Below the pieces are notes generated by a model. That model did not search any database. It was given only the letters and a program-made list of their open reading frames with translations, and was not told the origin of the DNA. A DNA stretch of 36,127 bases from Dehalococcoidia bacterium (GTDB taxonomy: Bacteria > Chloroflexota > Dehalococcoidia > Dehalococcoidales > UBA2162). Positions 1 to 7,080 of this stretch are shown here, in pieces. Where the stretch lies: assembly GCA_011191975.1 (NCBI GenBank), contig DUFA01000136.1, forward strand, positions 1 to 36,127. Reading direction: 5' to 3'. Positions within the stretch are counted from its first letter, which is position 1. Each line of letters opens with the position of its first letter. Made by a program: the position numbers and the translations under genes.

Positions 1-721
1 ATTCGATAAGCGTAGGTAAAATCTCAGCTTTCAACTTTTTCTTATTTCCGATAAAATTGTCGTCGACAATAAAAAGGCTGCCACGCCAACCGTGTTCATA
101 CAGGGCATCCATTTCAGCAACCAATTGATCTTTACTTTTTGTCCTTGGCGTGTGCCCGTTCAAGATAACGATATCGCAGAACTCACAATCATAAGGGCAT
201 CCCCGAGAATATTGCAGGTTCATCGACGAATAGTGTTTCATATTGATTAAAGACCAAAGTGGGACTGGAGTGTTACTGATATCAGGTCGTTCATCGGAGG
301 AATAAATATGACGCAGATTACCCGTCTCTAAGTCGTCCAGGAAAGGTTGAAGAGTAACTTCGGCTTCACCCAGTACGAAATGGTCGATTCCACCGAATTC
401 TCTGAATCCGGTTGTAAATAAAGGACCCCCAGCCACGATTTTCGTATTTAAATTTTTACAACGGTTGATTACCTCTTTCACCGATTTTGTCTGCACTGCC
501 ATGGCGCTAATAAATACGTAATCAGCCCACTTAATATCAGAGTCAGACAACTTATCTATGTTCATATCTATAAGTTTTTTATCCCATTCTTCGGGCAGCA
601 TCGCCGCTACCGTAAGTAAGCCCAAGGGTGGAAAAGCCGCTTTCTTGGAAACGAACTTTAAAGCGTGCTTAAAACTCCAGAAAGTATCCGGATACTGTGG
701 GTATATGAGTAATATATGCAT
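1..721 (-). CDS. B12-binding radical SAM protein, C-terminus beyond window
   Basis: This is the N-terminal 240 residues of a cobalamin-binding radical SAM enzyme; the gene runs off the left edge. The start is ATG at 721, preceded by AAGGGG about 5 bases upstream. Residues 1-135 look like the Rossmann-like B12-binding domain (MHILLIYPQYP start, PPLGLLTVAAMLP, then GGPLFT near 98 and GEAE near 118). The radical SAM cluster motif CPYDCEFC (C175, C179, C182) binds the [4Fe-4S] that cleaves S-adenosylmethionine. The opening resembles radical SAM proteins carrying a C-terminal DUF4070 domain, but that domain would lie outside the window. Such enzymes often methylate unactivated carbons or rearrange substrates; the substrate is not known here. 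Confidence 0.9.
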   Translation of the reverse strand, partial: MHILLIYPQYPDTFWSFKHALKFVSKKAAFPPLGLLTVAAMLPEEWDKKLIDMNIDKLSDSDIKWADYVFISAMAVQTKSVKEVINRCKNLNTKIVAGGPLFTTGFREFGGIDHFVLGEAEVTLQPFLDDLETGNLRHIYSSDERPDISNTPVPLWSLINMKHYSSMNLQYSRGCPYDCEFCDIVILNGHTPRTKSKDQLVAEMDALYEHGWRGSLFIVDDNFIGNKKKLKAEILPTLIE

Positions 722-902
722 GTTATCCCCTTTTGCTATTAGTAATATATTAAATTACCTGGAACTTGAATGATTCTCAGTCGTGCTCTATATATAGAAA
801 ATATTTAGTCGCTAGATTCCAGACGTCCGTTGCCCGAAATGGTAATAAATTTCAGTAAGATCCATACTAGTACTCTCTCAATCTCTGCTATGACACTTTG
901 TT

Positions 903-1142
903 TTACTCTGGCTTTATTTTTATTAGCATCCTCTGACGGTCAATGACGATATCGTTCCTTCGTTCCAAAGATTCAAGCAAGGTAAAAACCATTTCCTTTG
1001 ATATTCCCATTATTTCAGCCATTCCACTCAAAGATATTGTTCGTTTGCAGACTTCACTATTCCGTCCAATATTCAACAGTTTGGCAGTAAGTTTCTTCCT
1101 TAACTCGTGGTATTCTATGGGCAGAGATGTAAGATTTTTCAA
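903..1142 (-). CDS. Small HTH (winged-helix-like) protein with TTG start
   Basis: A 79-residue protein with a likely helix-turn-helix: the stretch ISLSGMAEIMGISKEMVFTL followed by a basic segment with alternating Ile (IVIDRQRMLIKI) looks like a recognition helix and wing. The longest reading frame starts at ATG 1202 but overlaps the upstream gene by 50 bases and has no ribosome site. I chose TTG at 1142 because TAGGAG lies 7 bases upstream, and that site also contains the TAG stop of the upstream gene, suggesting translational coupling. It probably acts with the ligand-binding protein encoded just before it, splitting the DNA-binding and effector-binding halves of an Lrp-like regulator over two genes. 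That pairing is inference. Confidence 0.6.
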   Translation of the reverse strand: MKNLTSLPIEYHELRKKLTAKLLNIGRNSEVCKRTISLSGMAEIMGISKEMVFTLLESLERRNDIVIDRQRMLIKIKPE

Positions 1143-1152
1143 TTGTTGTCTC

Positions 1153-1434
1153 CTAACTCCCCGTATAGGAGGCTTCAGAAGTACTGTGGCTTTCAGTTTC
1201 ATTACAAACAGGGAGTAATTTCAGGTCTTGAATTACGTTTTCCTCCGATGAAATAACCTTCATGGTTATTTCTGCTAGCCTTTGCCGATCTGGTGCCTCT
1301 AGCAATGCAATGACGTTCGGGTTTCCCTCTATCGGGTCAACATTCCTTACGCCGGCTATTGACTTTAGCCTCTCTACTACTTGTTCAGTCTGCCATTCGA
1401 TTACATCCAGGAGGATATAAACCTTGTCATTCAT
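1153..1434 (-). CDS. Stand-alone Lrp/AsnC-type ligand-binding (RAM) domain protein
   Basis: A 93-residue protein resembling the effector-binding RAM domain of Lrp/AsnC regulators: a first beta strand KVYILLDVIE, a helix TEQVVERLKSIAGV, a strand pair RNVDPIEGNPNVIALLEA, a second helix DRQRLAEITMKVI, and a final strand VIQDLKLLPV. It has no DNA-binding domain. The frame is open far upstream to 2073, but the upstream translation has no domain character and crosses the response regulator gene, so I start at ATG 1434; an alternative Met lies 12 codons upstream. The C-terminal 15 residues are Ser/Thr-rich and likely disordered. The next gene, 10 bases downstream, encodes a small HTH protein, so the two may form one regulator. 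Confidence 0.7.
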   Translation of the reverse strand: MNDKVYILLDVIEWQTEQVVERLKSIAGVRNVDPIEGNPNVIALLEAPDRQRLAEITMKVISSEENVIQDLKLLPVCNETESHSTSEASYTGS

Positions 1435-1603
1435 AGTCACACCTATCCAGGCACTTGAAATGGTCTTCATTACGATAGGTATAGTACCCCAGTTAATATC
1501 AGTATGTATTCGGAATTTCACCACACGCAACCCGCCAGAGAGGAAACTTGTCGGGCACACCGGTGCCGTTCCTGTAATCCTATTAGGTATTGCACTAATG
1601 CTC

Positions 1604-1634
1604 TTGACAACCAGATAAAAAAGGGGTGTACAAT
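1604..1634 (+). promoter_or_regulatory. Candidate sigma70 promoter of the response regulator
   Basis: TTGACA at 1604-1609 is followed by TACAAT at 1629-1634 with a 19-base spacer (or TGTACA at 17 bases). It lies about 70 bases before the regulator's ATG. The element TGTACAAT recurs at 2665 in front of the two-repeat protein gene, so both may share control. Confidence 0.5.
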
Positions 1635-1704
1635 GATAACGTATAGGTGCACTAAAGTAGTATATATTTATACACCAAAGTGTAAGCGGGGGGGTGTATG
1701 ACAG

Positions 1705-2439
1705 ATGGAAGACAAGAATAAACCAGTTACACTTGGGGTTCTGATGATTGACTTCAATCCGGTTGTCAGAGAAGGTTTGCTGGCAATCCTTAATAAAGAC
1801 GACGGAATTGAAGTAATCGCAAATGTTCTGGACGGACATGAAGCTCTTCAAACTATCAGGCAAGGTCGTTATCGAGGAAAGCCTGTTGATGTGGTATTGA
1901 CTGAGACACGAAATGGAAAATTGGATGGGGTACAAATTACTAGGACAATTAAGGATGAATTTCCGGAAGTAGCTGTCCTGATACTCACGGATAATCCTAA
2001 TGATTCTTACGTAATTGATGCTATCCATGCCGGTGCAGGAGGTTATATTTTCCTCCAGGACATGCAACCACAAGTATTACTGGAGAGTATTCATCGCGTT
2101 GTCGAGGGTGGTACCCAGATGAAGACAGCACTACTACACACAGCAGTGGAAAATTTACTTCAGAATGGTCGGAAGACTCTTGCAGAACGTACGGCTGAAG
2201 CTGCTCACCTCACAGTGCGAGAAGTCGATGTACTCAGGCTTCTGGGAAATGGAGACTCTAACAGGATAATTGCTGAGACTCTTGGAATCACTTTAGACAC
2301 TGCCAAGAAGCATGTCAGAAACATTATCGATAAATTACAGGCGAATAGTCGTACTCACGCAGCTATTATAGCTGCACAGGCAGGAATCGTGGGCAATCCT
2401 TTAGAAAACGGCCTGGAATTAGAATCAGGGCAAGAGTAA
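1705..2439 (+). CDS. NarL/LuxR-type response regulator with degenerate receiver domain
   Basis: A 244-residue protein with an N-terminal receiver fold (about 8-135) and a C-terminal LuxR/GerE helix-turn-helix (about 167-225: LTVREVDVLRLLGNGDSNR, IAETLGITLDTAKKHVRNI). In standard receivers the sequence reads VDDH-P-VVREGL, D at the phosphorylation site, and GYLLKD near the end. Here the acidic pair is IDFN (one Asp kept), the phosphorylated Asp is replaced by Glu67 (LTETRNG), and the invariant Lys near 117 is Leu/Gln (GYIFLQDM). It should therefore not be switched by a kinase in the usual way; Glu may mimic the active state. An in-frame TGA two codons before the ATG fixes the start, with a G-rich ribosome site at about 1687-1697. 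No histidine kinase is nearby. Confidence 0.88.
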   Translation: MEDKNKPVTLGVLMIDFNPVVREGLLAILNKDDGIEVIANVLDGHEALQTIRQGRYRGKPVDVVLTETRNGKLDGVQITRTIKDEFPEVAVLILTDNPNDSYVIDAIHAGAGGYIFLQDMQPQVLLESIHRVVEGGTQMKTALLHTAVENLLQNGRKTLAERTAEAAHLTVREVDVLRLLGNGDSNRIIAETLGITLDTAKKHVRNIIDKLQANSRTHAAIIAAQAGIVGNPLENGLELESGQE

Positions 2440-2664
2440 GACTTTTTCTCTTGACACACTATTAATACTACTCAGCTATCAAACGTACGTCATTTCCAGA
2501 GATTGAGCTGAATGACATAAGTACATCACCATTTGAGGTACCGGTGCGATACAACTAATGATAAAAAAATCTCTTTAGTCCCCACTGCTCGAACTCCGGG
2601 ATGCTTGTCCACTCAAGCGTATAAGTCTTAAATACCTGTGTTCACGTGTTCAGAGGACTTGCAC

Positions 2665-2683
2665 TGTACAATAGGAGTATAAT
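2665..2683 (+). promoter_or_regulatory. Promoter-like region with TGTACAAT element
   Basis: TGTACAAT at 2665-2672 and TATAAT at 2678-2683 precede the two-repeat protein gene. TGTAC at 2665 and GTACA at 2688-2692 form an inverted repeat around the -10-like box. The -35 box is weak, which would suit an activated promoter. Confidence 0.35.
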
Positions 2684-2710
2684 GGGAGTACAAACATGTT
2701 GGAGGTGATT

Positions 2711-3148
2711 ATGACGTCAGATTTTCAAAAAAGACAGGCGGACTGGGCTAAGAAAGAACAAGCAAAAGAAGATGAAGAACGTAAAGATGAAGTAAAGGTA
2801 GGAGAAGTGTCCGGCAAGGCTACAGGAGATATCGGGCATACTGATGAGTTAAAGATACGGATAGATCATGTAGAGACGCTCAGGCTTAAGCCTTCTTTCA
2901 ATTATATTAAGGATGATTCGATAAAAATAATAATTATGGCGGACAGAACCGCTAAAGCACACGAGAAGCAAAGGTGGGGACGCGAAAGGATTGTTCAGGC
3001 AGGTGAAGCAGTCGGTAAGGTAACTGGACATATTAAGAAATCAGATAATGTAAAAATTCGAATCGATAATATCGAAACACTCACGTTCAGTTCCTCTGAG
3101 GAACTGAAGAAGGGTGATTCCCTTAGAGTAATCGTCGAAAAATTATAG
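2711..3148 (+). CDS. Unknown protein with two tandem ~50-residue repeats
   Basis: A 145-residue soluble protein that I do not recognise. After a charged, helical N-terminus (residues 1-30, rich in Lys, Glu and Gln) it contains two similar units: residues ~31-80 (VGEVSGKATGDIGHTDELKI, then RIDHVETLRL) and ~97-145 (AGEAVGKVTGHIKKSDNVKI, then RIDNIETLTF), each ending in a beta strand (DSIKIIIMADR and DSLRVIVEKL). The pattern suggests two copies of a small beta-rich domain. I start at ATG 2711, not 2696, because GGAGGTGATT sits directly before it. It stands alone, with a non-coding region downstream. No catalytic motif is visible. Confidence 0.75.
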   Translation: MTSDFQKRQADWAKKEQAKEDEERKDEVKVGEVSGKATGDIGHTDELKIRIDHVETLRLKPSFNYIKDDSIKIIIMADRTAKAHEKQRWGRERIVQAGEAVGKVTGHIKKSDNVKIRIDNIETLTFSSSEELKKGDSLRVIVEKL

Positions 3149-3270
3149 CCCATACAGCTACCATTACAATAAAGACCACATTAGTTACCTAAGCTGCACA
3201 TTTCCCAAAAGTAATGCTCCGCTTTATCAACTCACAGAAATAATTATTAGTGACATCTAAGCATACTATC

Positions 3271-3417
3271 TCAATCAGTGTTGTCATTATTTTCATCTAC
3301 AGAGTTGGCAAAGAATAAGCGTTTGCTTTGCATGTACGCTTGAGTACGCAGTACTTGCCTTTGAAGTACTCTATTCATATCCAAAAGCTCAGATTTTATT
3401 GACTTCTTTTTACTCAT
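3271..3417 (-). CDS. Possible 48-residue small ORF
   Basis: A short open frame (starting MSKKKSIKSELLDMNR, ending in an acidic DENNDNTD tail) lies in otherwise empty sequence. The basic start, heptad-like Leu/Met spacing and acidic end look protein-like. There is no clear ribosome site before the ATG, and I recognise no family. It may be chance. Confidence 0.3.
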   Translation of the reverse strand: MSKKKSIKSELLDMNRVLQRQVLRTQAYMQSKRLFFANSVDENNDNTD

Positions 3418-3499
3418 AATTTTTTCAATCGAACAAGATTTTAACCCAAAGATTATAGGTCATAGAAGAAAATAAAAGCAAGAGAATTAATAATAAAGC

Positions 3500-3527
3500 C
3501 TTCAGATGAATCTGAAGCCTTTTCTTC
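3500..3527. terminator. Hairpin, possible terminator in non-coding region
   Basis: CTTCAGAT (3500-3507) and ATCTGAAG (3510-3517) form an 8-bp stem followed on the plus strand by CCTTTTCTT. No gene ends directly before it on the plus strand except the two-repeat gene 350 bases away, so its role is unclear. On the minus strand it lies downstream of no recognised gene. Confidence 0.4.
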
Positions 3528-3677
3528 AATTGAAACAATGCTGCAGAATGTTGGTGATTAAAACTTGGTGTATTTAACCCGATAATAGCTTGACTCAACA
3601 TTTTAGAAAGGTCTACAATTCATTTCAGAAAGGAGGCAAGCGGTCGGTTCAGCAAGCGACTGGTTGCTTTTCTGCGA

Positions 3678-3724
3678 GCAAACTCTTAATCAGCCGGTTG
3701 GAGGTTCGAGTCCTCCGCGGCTCA
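3678..3724 (+). tRNA. 3' fragment of a tRNA-Lys(CUU); possible attachment-site remnant
   Basis: The sequence contains an anticodon loop CTCTTAA (3683-3689, anticodon CUU), a T arm GGAGG-TTCGAGT-CCTCC (3700-3716), the 3' acceptor strand GCGGCTC (3717-3723) and discriminator A. The matching 5' acceptor strand GAGCCGC and a D arm are not found upstream, and the 5' half of the anticodon stem does not pair properly (GCAAA against TCAGC). It is therefore a partial, probably non-functional copy. Genetic elements commonly integrate into tRNA 3' ends and leave such fragments; whether that happened here is inference. Confidence 0.6.
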
Positions 3725-3901
3725 TAAATATTTAAGCAGTAATATAAAGGACAACCAGTCCCTTTCTCCATCTCTTATTTCGGTTTGAAAAGTTTGCCCA
3801 CCTTTTCTCTCAGGTATCGTTCAACGAACGAGTTAACAATGCCATCAGGATAAATAATCCGATTGCGTTATCTATGTTGAACAACTCGTAATATTTGATT
3901 T

Positions 3902-4429
3902 CTAATTTTCAAATGTAAGTAATCCGCCGTTTTTGATGACAGTTCTTCCTTTAATATCATAATCCTTGGGCTTGCCCTTGAAATAATAGTCTATTACCCG
4001 TACGTTTCCAGCGTGAGTAACGATTAAGACGTTTTTCCCTTTGTGGTCTTGCGTAATCATATCGCAAAAATCGCAGCTCCGTTTCAAAAAATCTTTATAA
4101 CTTTCCGTACCCTTATCGCCACTCATGATTGCTTGCCAGGCCAGTTTCATCGTTTCTGCATCAGTTTCGTCTGCGCCCTCAAACTCACCGCAGTCTATTT
4201 CGACGAGCCTGTCATCAAACACAATCGGCCCTTCGTAGATGATTTCGCAGGTTTGGCGGGCACGTGTTTGGGGACTGCAAAAACACGCATCAAAGCTAAC
4301 ACCCCTTAAGTTTTCGGCTTGCAGTTTTGCCTGCTCTATTCCTGTTATATTCAAAAAAGTATCTGTTACACCGTTAGCCCTCCTGAATAGATTCCATTCG
4401 GTTTCACCTTGACGGACGAGGTATATCAT
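3902..4429 (-). CDS. Histidine phosphatase (phosphoglycerate mutase-like) with catalytic His replaced by Gln
   Basis: A 175-residue member of the histidine phosphatase superfamily. The family uses an RHG motif, whose His is phosphorylated during catalysis. Here the start reads LVRQGETEWN: Arg6 is kept but His7 is Gln (codon CAA, one base from CAC/CAT). The other motifs remain: SPQTRARQT (52-60), Glu77 in the LVEIDCGEFEG stretch, and the second His139 in VTHAGNVR. Either this is a catalytically dead, possibly ligand-binding member, or a recent point mutation. The start is supported by GGAGG about 10 bases upstream and by a promoter at 4538-4566. It appears monocistronic. Confidence 0.85.
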   Translation of the reverse strand: MIYLVRQGETEWNLFRRANGVTDTFLNITGIEQAKLQAENLRGVSFDACFCSPQTRARQTCEIIYEGPIVFDDRLVEIDCGEFEGADETDAETMKLAWQAIMSGDKGTESYKDFLKRSCDFCDMITQDHKGKNVLIVTHAGNVRVIDYYFKGKPKDYDIKGRTVIKNGGLLTFEN

Positions 4430-4537
4430 AATTATTTATCCTCCGTTGATATAGATAAAGCATATCGCACCAGATACAAGCGTTATAAGTAAATTAATTA
4501 CAGGTTTTAGAATATCATTCATCTTAATAATTTATAC

Positions 4538-4566
4538 ATAATAACCAGTATAAATGTTATGGTCAA
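4538..4566 (-). promoter_or_regulatory. Promoter of the histidine-phosphatase-like gene
   Basis: On the minus strand TTGACC (4566-4561) and TATTAT (4543-4538) are separated by exactly 17 bases, about 110 bases before the ATG at 4429. Confidence 0.55.
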
Positions 4567-4650
4567 CATACTAAACTGAAAGTTGTTGAAAAAGTTCTAC
4601 CTTCTATCATATGCGGCTCATACTCAGCCCTGAATAATTTTACAGAAATA

Positions 4651-4684
4651 AAGAAAAAGAAGCAGCCATGTAGCTGCCTCCTTC
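4651..4684 (-). terminator. Intrinsic terminator after the HesB-like selenoprotein gene
   Basis: On the minus strand GGCAGC-TACATG-GCTGCT forms a short stem-loop (4678-4661) followed by TCTTTTTCTT. It begins about 30 bases after the TAA of the HesB-like gene. Confidence 0.6.
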
Positions 4685-4711
4685 TTAGTGTACTGTATCT
4701 ATTACTATGTT

Positions 4712-4996
4712 TTAACAGGAATTTTTACGGCCTTTAAGAATGAATCCTTCTCCGTGCGCCTCTCTGACATAGTCTATCACTGTTCCGTTCACATACGGTT
4801 GTACAGGTTCTGAAACCAGTACTCCTATACCATTGACCGTAACAGGTGTTTCATCATCATCCGGCTCATCCAGAGCCATACCCACATTGGGACCTCCTCA
4901 GCCAATACCCTGGATAAACAACCTCAGATATTTTCCACTATTCTGGTCCAGTACCTCCTGGATTTTGTCTCTCGCTAAATCAGTAATTGTGACCAT
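4712..4996 (-). CDS. HesB/IscA-like selenoprotein (in-frame UGA = Sec33)
   Basis: Read through one TGA, this gives a 94-residue HesB/IscA-like protein. Residues 1-32 (ITDLARDKIQEVLDQN, then YLRLFIQGIG) and 34-94 (GGPNVGMALDEPDDDET, then a C-terminal Ser-Cys) belong to one continuous domain. The TGA at 4900-4898 falls at the conserved HesB cysteine. A family of HesB-like selenoproteins is established (TIGRFAM HesB_rel_seleno), with Sec at this position. Twenty bases after the TGA is a perfect hairpin GGCTC-TGGAT-GAGCC with G at loop position 2, as bacterial SECIS elements require. Frame and similarity continue on both sides, so a decayed gene is unlikely. The ATG has GGGAG upstream. The family is linked to iron-sulfur assembly; the exact role is unknown. 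Confidence 0.85.
4863..4877 (-). promoter_or_regulatory. Candidate bacterial SECIS hairpin
   Basis: GGCTC and GAGCC form a 5-bp perfect stem with the loop TGGAT, within the coding region 20 bases downstream of the UGA. The spacing puts the apical loop about 26 bases after UGA, in the range known for bacterial SelB-dependent elements, and the loop's second base is the expected G. Confidence 0.65.
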
Positions 4997-5251
4997 CCTC
5001 ACACACTCCCTTCCGATTTATATTATTATTCCATTCTACATTTTCCGAAATAGAGGAGTATGTGATGTAAGTCGCTACTCGATTAATCCTTTTGAGTAAA
5101 CCAACCTATTCCAATGGAAATTTGTCACAAGATCCTGAATTCTGATAAAATGAATTAGGACCGGCAAAGAATTTATTCCTCTCCTCGTATTTCATTTCAA
5201 TCCTTCGTAACGTCGTTTCCGTGTGCCTGAAATAAACCTACGCCCCTGCGT

Positions 5252-6079
5252 GTGCGTAAAAGAATAAAAGAGATAACAATCCGTAAACTCAGAGCTGTAA
5301 ATATAACAATAAATAAGAGAAAGGTAAGTTACCTCTTCGGCGGACGAGGTGACTCGCTGTTGGTAATACACGGTGGTGGTGGCGGTGTTAACGCATGGAT
5401 CGATAACCTTGAATTACTCGCTGAACACTTTACTGTCTACGCGCCTGACCTGCCCGGTTTCGGCAACAGCCAATCGATCGATGACAGATTCAGCGTACCG
5501 GAATACGTGGATTTCATAGAAAGCTTTACCGGAGAACTGGGGCTGGAACAGTTCTATCTCATCGGGCATTCCGTCGGCGGCGGAATCGCCATACAGTACG
5601 CACTGGATTATCCGGAGAAAATCAAGCGACTGGTCCTTATCAGTAGCCTGTTCCTCGGAAAAGAGATAGCTTTCTGGGCTCGCTACCTTTCTTCTCCATC
5701 CATTCTCACAAATCTCGGAATAGCAGGGCTTGTCATGTTAGAAGCGCTAACCTGGTTTATCAGGCAATTCTCTTTTTCCTTTACCTTGAAACCTCCTTTT
5801 ACCCGGGTGCAGATAGGCATAGGTAAAAGCATAATGAGTCTCAAGGGGCAGACTACGGTACTCCTGGATGAACTCTCCAGGCTGGTGATGCCGACTCTCC
5901 TGGTGTGGGGAGCAAAAGATGGCGTTGTCCCGGTGAAGCATGCCTATGCAGCAGCCGACGTGATACCGGACTGCCGGGTACACATCTTTGAGGATGGCGG
6001 TCACCATATACATAATCAGAAAACTCAGGAGTTTTCACGCCTGCTGGTTTCTTTCCTTGGAAAAAGTACAGACGTCTGA
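5252..6079 (+). CDS. Alpha/beta hydrolase
   Basis: A 275-residue alpha/beta-hydrolase-fold enzyme. Visible elements: the oxyanion-hole loop HGGGGG (40-45), the aspartate turn APDLPGFGNS (64-73), the nucleophile elbow GHSVGG (Ser107), the acid Asp223 in WGAKDGVVP, and His251 or 252 in EDGGHHIH. A cap-like insertion lies around 135-185. The product may be an esterase, C-C hydrolase or epoxide-hydrolase-like enzyme; the substrate cannot be told. The only in-frame initiator is GTG at 5252 (or CTG just before), without a clear ribosome site, so the first 20 residues are uncertain. It is convergent with the aldolase gene 44 bases away. Confidence 0.88.
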   Translation: MRKRIKEITIRKLRAVNITINKRKVSYLFGGRGDSLLVIHGGGGGVNAWIDNLELLAEHFTVYAPDLPGFGNSQSIDDRFSVPEYVDFIESFTGELGLEQFYLIGHSVGGGIAIQYALDYPEKIKRLVLISSLFLGKEIAFWARYLSSPSILTNLGIAGLVMLEALTWFIRQFSFSFTLKPPFTRVQIGIGKSIMSLKGQTTVLLDELSRLVMPTLLVWGAKDGVVPVKHAYAAADVIPDCRVHIFEDGGHHIHNQKTQEFSRLLVSFLGKSTDV

Positions 6080-6123
6080 ACCTGCCGAGACACCGCCGTC
6101 AATACGGTAATTATTACTGACAG

Positions 6124-6873
6124 TTAATCTCCTCGGAATGCTCTTAGTGCCGATTCAGCTCCGTTTTTCAGGAACGCATCCGAATCATCCACGGTATTCA
6201 GGGTAAAACCTTTTTCTTTCGCCCACTGTACATTATCCGAAGACGCAAATATTCCGGCAGGTTTTCCAGCCTTTTCGGCGGCTTTCAGTACCGTGTCGAA
6301 TGCCTCCAGGTATTCCGGATTTTCCCAGTGAGGAGGTATGTTCCCGTAGCTAAGGCAGAGATCGTTCGGACCTATATAACAGGCATCGATCCCATCGACT
6401 GATAGAATCTCATCGATATTCTTAATGGCGTCACGTGTCTCTATCTGCACGATAATCATGATTTCGTCATTGGCCGTCTGTATATAATCGGGATCAAGCA
6501 TTTTCGCCCTTCTTGGTCCATAGCCGCGAAGTCCTGCCGGAGGATATTTACAGGCTTCCACAGCATATTCAGCCTCTTCCCTTGTATTTACCCAGGGAAC
6601 CAGCACGCCGTGGGCGCCGATATCAAGTATTCGCTTTATCACCACGATGTCGTTCCACTCCGGGCGAACTATCGGAGTGCAGTCGGTGCCGTTCATCGCC
6701 TGCATCATTGCCGTCATCGTCTCCAGACCGGTAACCGCATGCTCGCTGTCGATGAGAAGCCAGTCGAAACCAACGCGGGATAGCATTTCGGTCACGTCCG
6801 GGTGGGGCAGGGTAACGAATGTGCCGATCACTTCATCACCGCGCTGTAGTTTTTCTTTAAGCAGATTCTTCAT
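6124..6873 (-). CDS. HpcH/HpaI-type aldolase (2-oxo-acid aldolase family)
   Basis: A 249-residue class II aldolase of the HpcH/HpaI family, which cleaves or forms 4-hydroxy-2-oxo acids such as 4-hydroxy-2-oxoheptanedioate or 2-dehydro-3-deoxyglucarate, using a divalent metal. Key residues: His45 in DSEHA, Arg70 in PIVRPEWND, Glu145 in VQIETRDA and Asp171 in IGPNDL, with the glycine-rich PPAGLRGYGP (111-120). Length is as usual for the family. The ATG follows AAAGGAG by 7 bases. It stands alone, with a repeat-rich spacer upstream. The natural substrate cannot be named from sequence. Confidence 0.92.
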   Translation of the reverse strand: MKNLLKEKLQRGDEVIGTFVTLPHPDVTEMLSRVGFDWLLIDSEHAVTGLETMTAMMQAMNGTDCTPIVRPEWNDIVVIKRILDIGAHGVLVPWVNTREEAEYAVEACKYPPAGLRGYGPRRAKMLDPDYIQTANDEIMIIVQIETRDAIKNIDEILSVDGIDACYIGPNDLCLSYGNIPPHWENPEYLEAFDTVLKAAEKAGKPAGIFASSDNVQWAKEKGFTLNTVDDSDAFLKNGAESALRAFRGD

Positions 6874-6933
6874 TTGCAGTCTCCTTTAAACCATTTAGTA
6901 CCTGGTTGCACAGAAAAGTGAGATAATTAAGCC

Positions 6934-6990
6934 ATTCGTGGTGAGCCTGTCGAACCACGGCGGTGCCCTTCGACAAGCTCAGGGCGAACG
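6934..6990. repeat. REP-like imperfect palindrome
   Basis: GAGCCTGTCGAA (6943-6954) and TTCGACAAGCTC (6969-6980) form an inverted repeat with one mismatch, flanked by GTGGT...ACCAC and GGGCGAACG. This resembles the short extragenic palindromes containing TTCGACAAGCTCAGG that occur in many copies in diverse bacteria. Confidence 0.55.
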
Positions 6991-7080
6991 TAATAATTAC
7001 AGTAATTTCTGTAACTAAGTACTAGAGTGTATAGCTTCTACCTTCTCCAGTATATAGAGAAGCCGCACGCAAATCAAAAA

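Larger units (their letters stand above)
3149..3901. other. 750-base non-coding region
   Basis: Apart from the possible 48-codon ORF, the hairpin at 3500 and the tRNA-Lys fragment at 3678, I see no gene in this stretch. It is AT-rich. Confidence 0.6.

Noticed and set aside
1435-2073. Minus-strand open frame extending the RAM-domain gene to 306 residues
   Set aside because: The extra part crosses the well-supported response regulator gene and shows no domain character; the real protein begins near 1434.
3640-3724. A complete tRNA with long extra arm, such as tRNA-Sec
   Set aside because: No 5' acceptor strand pairs with GCGGCTC and the anticodon loop is CUU (Lys), so only a fragment is supported.
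4833-5099. 88-residue plus-strand open frame
   Set aside because: It is opposite the HesB-like selenoprotein gene, has no domain character and no ribosome site.
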